64,000 nt of DNA, from contig SWBL01000179.1 in assembly GCA_024195585.1 (NCBI GenBank), positions 1-64,000 on the forward strand, written 5' to 3'. This document shows positions 60,296 through 64,000 of the stretch, piece by piece (within the stretch, counting starts at the first letter, position 1; each line of letters opens with the position of its first letter). This DNA comes from Aureobasidium sp. EXF-3400 (Eukaryota; Ascomycota; Dothideomycetes; Dothideales; Saccotheciaceae). The notes beneath the pieces were generated by a model, which was not told the origin of the DNA, did no database searches, and was given only the letters and a program-made list of their open reading frames with translations. A program made the position numbers and the translations under genes.

Positions 60296-60792
60296 GGTCC
60301 TTATCAGGCCAGCAGATCGGGTCGTTTTCGAGAGCAGCGATCTCCTACAGATGCTATTCAACACCAGAAAAACTCCAGTGCCTTCCCAAGAAGAGCTCAA
60401 AGATCGCTAGCTATGCTGTTGACCCTACCCCTGCCACCTGGTTGGTGCGAAAATGAGAACCGACGACAGCATGGCAATTTACATTGGCACCGAAGCAAGG
60501 CTCAATCAGTTGGAATGAAGCTCAATATATCTCCGGATGTACCTCACGATTCCCTTTCACCATTTGTTCATGGCGAAGGGATGCTTTGCTTTTTGCTTGC
60601 TTTCCATGATGCCTGGGACACCTCTCTGGCCTTGCCTCTAAGCGTTCTCAATGAACGTTAGTCAGCGATGGCTTTCCGCTGGAGGAGTCGTTTCCAGTTC
60701 AGCACTCTGCCTCGAGCCTTCCTGTGTACTAAAGTCTGTAACTCCCGTCGTATCCCGACTATAGCTAAGAGTGAATTGTAGACTGTGAAAAG

Positions 60793-60940
60793 ACACAATT
60801 GTGTTAGAAAGCAGAGGCATGTCCACGGAGAGTTGACAAGTTGTTTTCTCTCGGTGGATACCATCTTGCTCCTTATCACTATTATGCATTTCTATGGCTA
60901 CGCGTTACATACTTTAGTACACGGGGAGGAGGTGTTAATC
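60793..60940 (+). repeat. Diverged repeat, copy 3 of 3 (weaker)
   Basis: It resembles the central part of copy 1: CACAATTG/CACAGTTG, TTAGAAA/TCAGAAA, CCACGGAGA/CCACTGAGA, GTTTTCTCTC/GTTGTCTCTC and GCATTTCTA-x2-GCTA line up in order. More diverged than the other two. Confidence 0.5.
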
Positions 60941-61275
60941 CATACTCTGCCTTGTCCCAACAATGAGCTCCGTGTGCCCCAGAGACACAAGCACACGTCA
61001 ATGCCGATGTTCAGCGCCTGTGAGAGCTGTATGCCTTTGCCTCCTTACCGCAAACTCAAGTCCGTTTAGCTCATCAAGCCGGTACTTTCTTCACGAAAGA
61101 GTAAACCGTGAAGTTGACACCTTTTAGAAATCTGGTATCGATACATCTACACAAACTGTCGATGACTTGGACAACAGCAGCTCCCTGATGGCGTCTCGAA
61201 TGGTTGCATCTTCCCGTGACTTGAGATGATCGCTCCCGACGGGCTTATTCTCAACATCCACCTTACCTTGAGGAA

Positions 61276-63009
61276 CTACTCGATTCCTTCCTCCGCCATG
61301 ACCTTGCGCTTGTGATGACCGATTCTCAGCAGGAACGACATCACGACAGCATAGATCAAGCCCAACACGACGAAAGGTAACCCCACGAACATGCCCCCTA
61401 GCTGCATGCCTCTCTGGAATAGCCAAGCAAGCAACGGACCACCGAGCATTAAACCCATAGTATCGACCACACCGACAATTGTATACAACTCTGCAACTCT
61501 GTTCGGCTCGACCAAGCCAGTCAAAAAAGAGCGGAGAAAGACCGGGAAACCATTTCCCATGGTTGCAACCATCAATGATGCAGTGAAGAGGATAGCATTG
61601 GGTGAGAAGCCTATGGCCGCCCAGCCGACAAGCATCAGGCCAGCACTTCCTCGAGCAAGTAGGAGGTCTCTCTTCTGCCCGCTTACACCAGCATTGGCAA
61701 GAAGCTTGTAGACCCATGACTGCACAAACAAGAACATGGCGATCGTCACTCCAGCTCTGACTGTCAGCAGCATTGTTACGCTGGCAAAGGTCATGCCGTA
61801 TCGTGAACTTGCATATTGTAGGAGTAAGGGCACGACGGTTACCGTCAACATGATCGGGACGAAGGTGATGATCAAGAGGACGACCCGTTTGTCGTGCAGG
61901 AAATATTTGGTGGAGCCGACCAGCGGCTTATAGCATTGTTCCAGGAAGCTCTTGACTTGGTTCTTTGTTGTTGACGTTAACTCTTCCTCGTCACTGCGTT
62001 CTTCATTAGGCTTGGCAAGTTGCTGGTATCCCAGTGTCTCCGGGATCAGAAGAGATAACGGAATCCCAATGCAAAAACATCCTATGCCGATGAAAACTGC
62101 CACCAGAGGATTACGCGTCATAATCCAAGCCACTAAAGGTGGACAAACAAGATTACTGGTTAGGTTGGCGGAGTAGATGCGTAGGAAGACAGCAGATCTT
62201 GATTCCTGGTTCGTAACATCGGAGACGACAACAAAAGCCACCGCTGATATAACTGGTGAGCCTCCCAATATAAGAGCATGCAATGCTGAAAACCAAGAGG
62301 CTCGTAAATTGAAATTCTGCCAGAACCAACCTGGCCAAGGGTCAGTAAGATGTCTGAATCTCCTTACGGTTATAGCTGTTCAATAGCGAAAGCTCAACTT
62401 ACAGACAAAGAGTTGCCACCCTAATTTGAGAGGGAAGCCGCAAAGACCGATCACCATAATTGGTCTCCTACCCCATCGGTCTGCCAGAATGCCAATGGGG
62501 ATTGACAGAATGAGACCTGGGCTTTGTTAACACTGGGCCAGTTATTACTCGCAATTTTACATACTTGGAATGCAATCAAGAAATTGCTGAGTGCCCTTCA
62601 ACATTGCCACTTTTCCCTGCACTTCGGCTACCTTGCACCATTGCTCTTCCACACCACCAAGTGCACCTGGTCCTATAGCTGATCTAGGGATCAAGATCTT
62701 GGTTGGATCTTCATGCTCCCAATATTGATAGCAGTAGATTGACTCAAAGATCCTGGTCAATGGCGCCTCTGAGAATTGATCGGCACACTGGATGATCAGA
62801 ATTAAAATTCCCATAATAATCAAGATAGCGCGGGAGCTCATTTGGCATCGGCCATTGTTGTTTGTCGTTTCATTTTGCGGTGCGGCAATCTGTCCCAGAA
62901 GAGGTGTGACTTCTGTTTCGTGGACGTTGGGTAGCTTGGTGGTTGCTTGAGATGGTTGTTGTTCAATTTCCACCACGTCAATGGGGTTCTTCGAAGACCC
63001 GGCAGTCAT
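61276..63009 (-). CDS. MFS transporter
   Basis: Coding-order exons 63009-62565, 62516-62403 and 62330-61276 encode 537 residues. I start at ATG 63009 (MTAGSSKN); upstream the frame has no ATG. A roughly 60-residue hydrophilic N-terminus precedes helix 1 (SRAILIIMGILILIIQCAD). The extracellular loop 1 has Cys residues. The family motif A appears after helix 2 as GILADRWGRRPIM, split by intron 1 (48 nt). A loop of about 60 charged residues lies between helices 6 and 7 (KPNEERSDEEELTSTTKNQ). About twelve helices in total. Substrate unknown; the loop-1 length suggests a fungal-specific subgroup. The 5' side faces the decayed region on its other end. Confidence 0.9.
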
Positions 63010-63741
63010 GTTGTTGCGCACGAAAGCAACGGCAACAATGCTGGGCAAGAGAGCCCTTGGAGAGATGCGAATTGCAAACAGGCACGTAGAGAGACGTATG
63101 AGATACAGTATTTATTCACCTACCTTGTTGGGACTTCCTTTTCGGAGTGCCATGTCGGCTGCGCTCCTGCCGACGACTGTTTGAGATAACGCCGTGCACG
63201 ACAAGGCATCCGCGATGCACCGTCTGCCATTGGTCGATAGTTATTCAGCTGCCTGAATGACGGGAACATGAGATTTTTGCTTTTCCTTCTTATTATACGA
63301 GCAAGTAGCGAATATTGAGCTTATCTTTAAGCTGCATACGTTGTTAACGAGACCATATACGATCAGATGGAGCACTTTGCGCCGTGTCATATCGTGGACC
63401 GAGGTACTACATCCTAGATCAGCTTCATCAGGTGCATCCTTTTTGCAGACGCGATAAAGCACTCACGAGTAGCAATCCGCAGTATGGCGAACAGAGGAGA
63501 GAGAGGCCTCGGAGGGTCATATCGACTCAAGTCAAACAGGACTCGAGTCATAGCATCGGTTATCTACCTACATAGGAACAACAAAAGCCGAAAGCTATCA
63601 CAGATAGCTACATTAATATTGACACCTCAATATCAACAAAAGAATCTGATATACGAAATACTTTTTACATAGAAGGTTTAGCCCTGGTAAGCACACTGTC
63701 GTGTAAGGGCCAACAAGTATACCACTTCTGTAGATGCTTCA
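63010..63741. other. Intergenic region
   Basis: A 732-bp gap between the MFS start and the stop of the Cyc8-like gene, both on the minus strand. It is A/T-richer than the genes near 63570-63670. No gene is supported. Confidence 0.55.
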
Positions 63742-64000
63742 TCAATCGTGGCCAGCGCCATTGCTTGCCTTGGGGCTATTTCTCTCACTTTGAGGCTTAA
63801 CGGGCCTCTTCTCCTCGTCACCACTATCATCGTAGTCCTCATCCATGTCCATTTTGCGAGCCGCTGGCTCCAAGTGGGGCTGTTGAGGCTGAGGCGGAGG
63901 CTGTGGAGGAGCTTGAGACTGCACAGGCGTGGGAGCCTGGGTAGGAGGTTGTGTTTGAGGTTGAGGAGGCGGAGGAAGCTGTTGAGCAGAAGGTACAGGT
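63742..64000 (-). CDS. Cyc8/SsnF-like corepressor, C-terminal end
   Basis: Only the last 85 or so residues are in the window; the gene continues to the right. The text is Pro/Gln-rich (QSQAPPQPPPQPQQP) followed by ARKMDMDEDYDDSGDEEKRP and a Ser/Asn-rich end. The R/A-R-K-M-D-x-D-E-D-Y-D-D block is what I recall at the end of fungal Cyc8/Ssn6 (SsnF) TPR proteins, partners of Tup1 in general repression. The TPR array that would prove this lies outside, so the name is an inference. Confidence 0.55.
   Translation of the reverse strand, partial: PVPSAQQLPPPPQPQTQPPTQAPTPVQSQAPPQPPPQPQQPHLEPAARKMDMDEDYDDSGDEEKRPVKPQSERNSPKASNGAGHD

Larger units (their letters stand above)
58026..61275. other. 3.2 kb decayed region between two transporters
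   Basis: No intact gene is supported. The stretch contains a promoter-like tandem repeat (58237-58299), three diverged copies of one sequence (58437-58640, 58958-59155, 60793-60940), and a broken GATA-finger-like gene (59424-60295). These are listed separately. The rest shows only short frames. Confidence 0.6.

Overview
The window is nuclear DNA from a filamentous ascomycete (Pezizomycotina; Dothideomycetes is my inference from protein style, not a proven placement). The support is short spliceosomal introns (mostly 48-75 nt, GT-AG with one GC-AG), a divergent nitrate reductase / nitrite reductase pair, the DASH subunit Ask1, the CLASP protein Stu1, a Kre6/Skn1 glucan-synthesis protein, and a nuclear tRNA-Asn with an intron. 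I rebuilt the gene models by hand from coding frame, splice consensus and family conservation. Spliced models were checked for frame but not against transcripts.

Layout. 1-5.0 kb: 3' end of UDP-glucose pyrophosphorylase, an Srf1-like membrane protein, a mitochondrial K+/H+ exchange-related protein and a five-exon SDR. 5.05-12.9 kb: a 7.9 kb stretch with no gene I can support, holding an old diverged direct repeat. 12.9-18.2 kb: cyclase-associated protein (CAP/Srv2), a Mak32-like PfkB kinase, a small one-helix protein and mitoribosomal mL44, arranged as two head-to-head pairs. 19.4-28.3 kb: a small Ser/Thr-rich ORF, Stu1, a second SDR whose 727-nt intron contains a tRNA-Asn gene, and Ask1. 28.4-35.8 kb: niaD and niiA, divergent from a shared 1.17 kb GATA-rich promoter; together they reduce nitrate to ammonium. 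36.8-44.6 kb: a multi-KH RNA-binding protein, a Pro-rich protein of unknown function and an Sdt1-like pyrimidine 5'-nucleotidase. 46.3-52.2 kb: Kre6/Skn1, Cox11 head-to-head with a HIT-zinc-finger protein, and a secreted agmatinase-like ureohydrolase. 53.1-63.0 kb: a MATE transporter, an APC amino-acid/GABA permease and an MFS transporter. Between the last two lies about 3 kb of decayed sequence: three diverged copies of one sequence and a broken GATA-finger-like gene. 63.7-64 kb: the C-terminus of a Cyc8/SsnF-like corepressor.

Most genes are single-copy housekeeping genes. The accessory parts are 5-13 kb and 58-61 kb. I found no convincing new multi-gene system. The best leads are the tRNA nested in an intron, the decayed repeat and GATA-like block, and the gene-poor interval.
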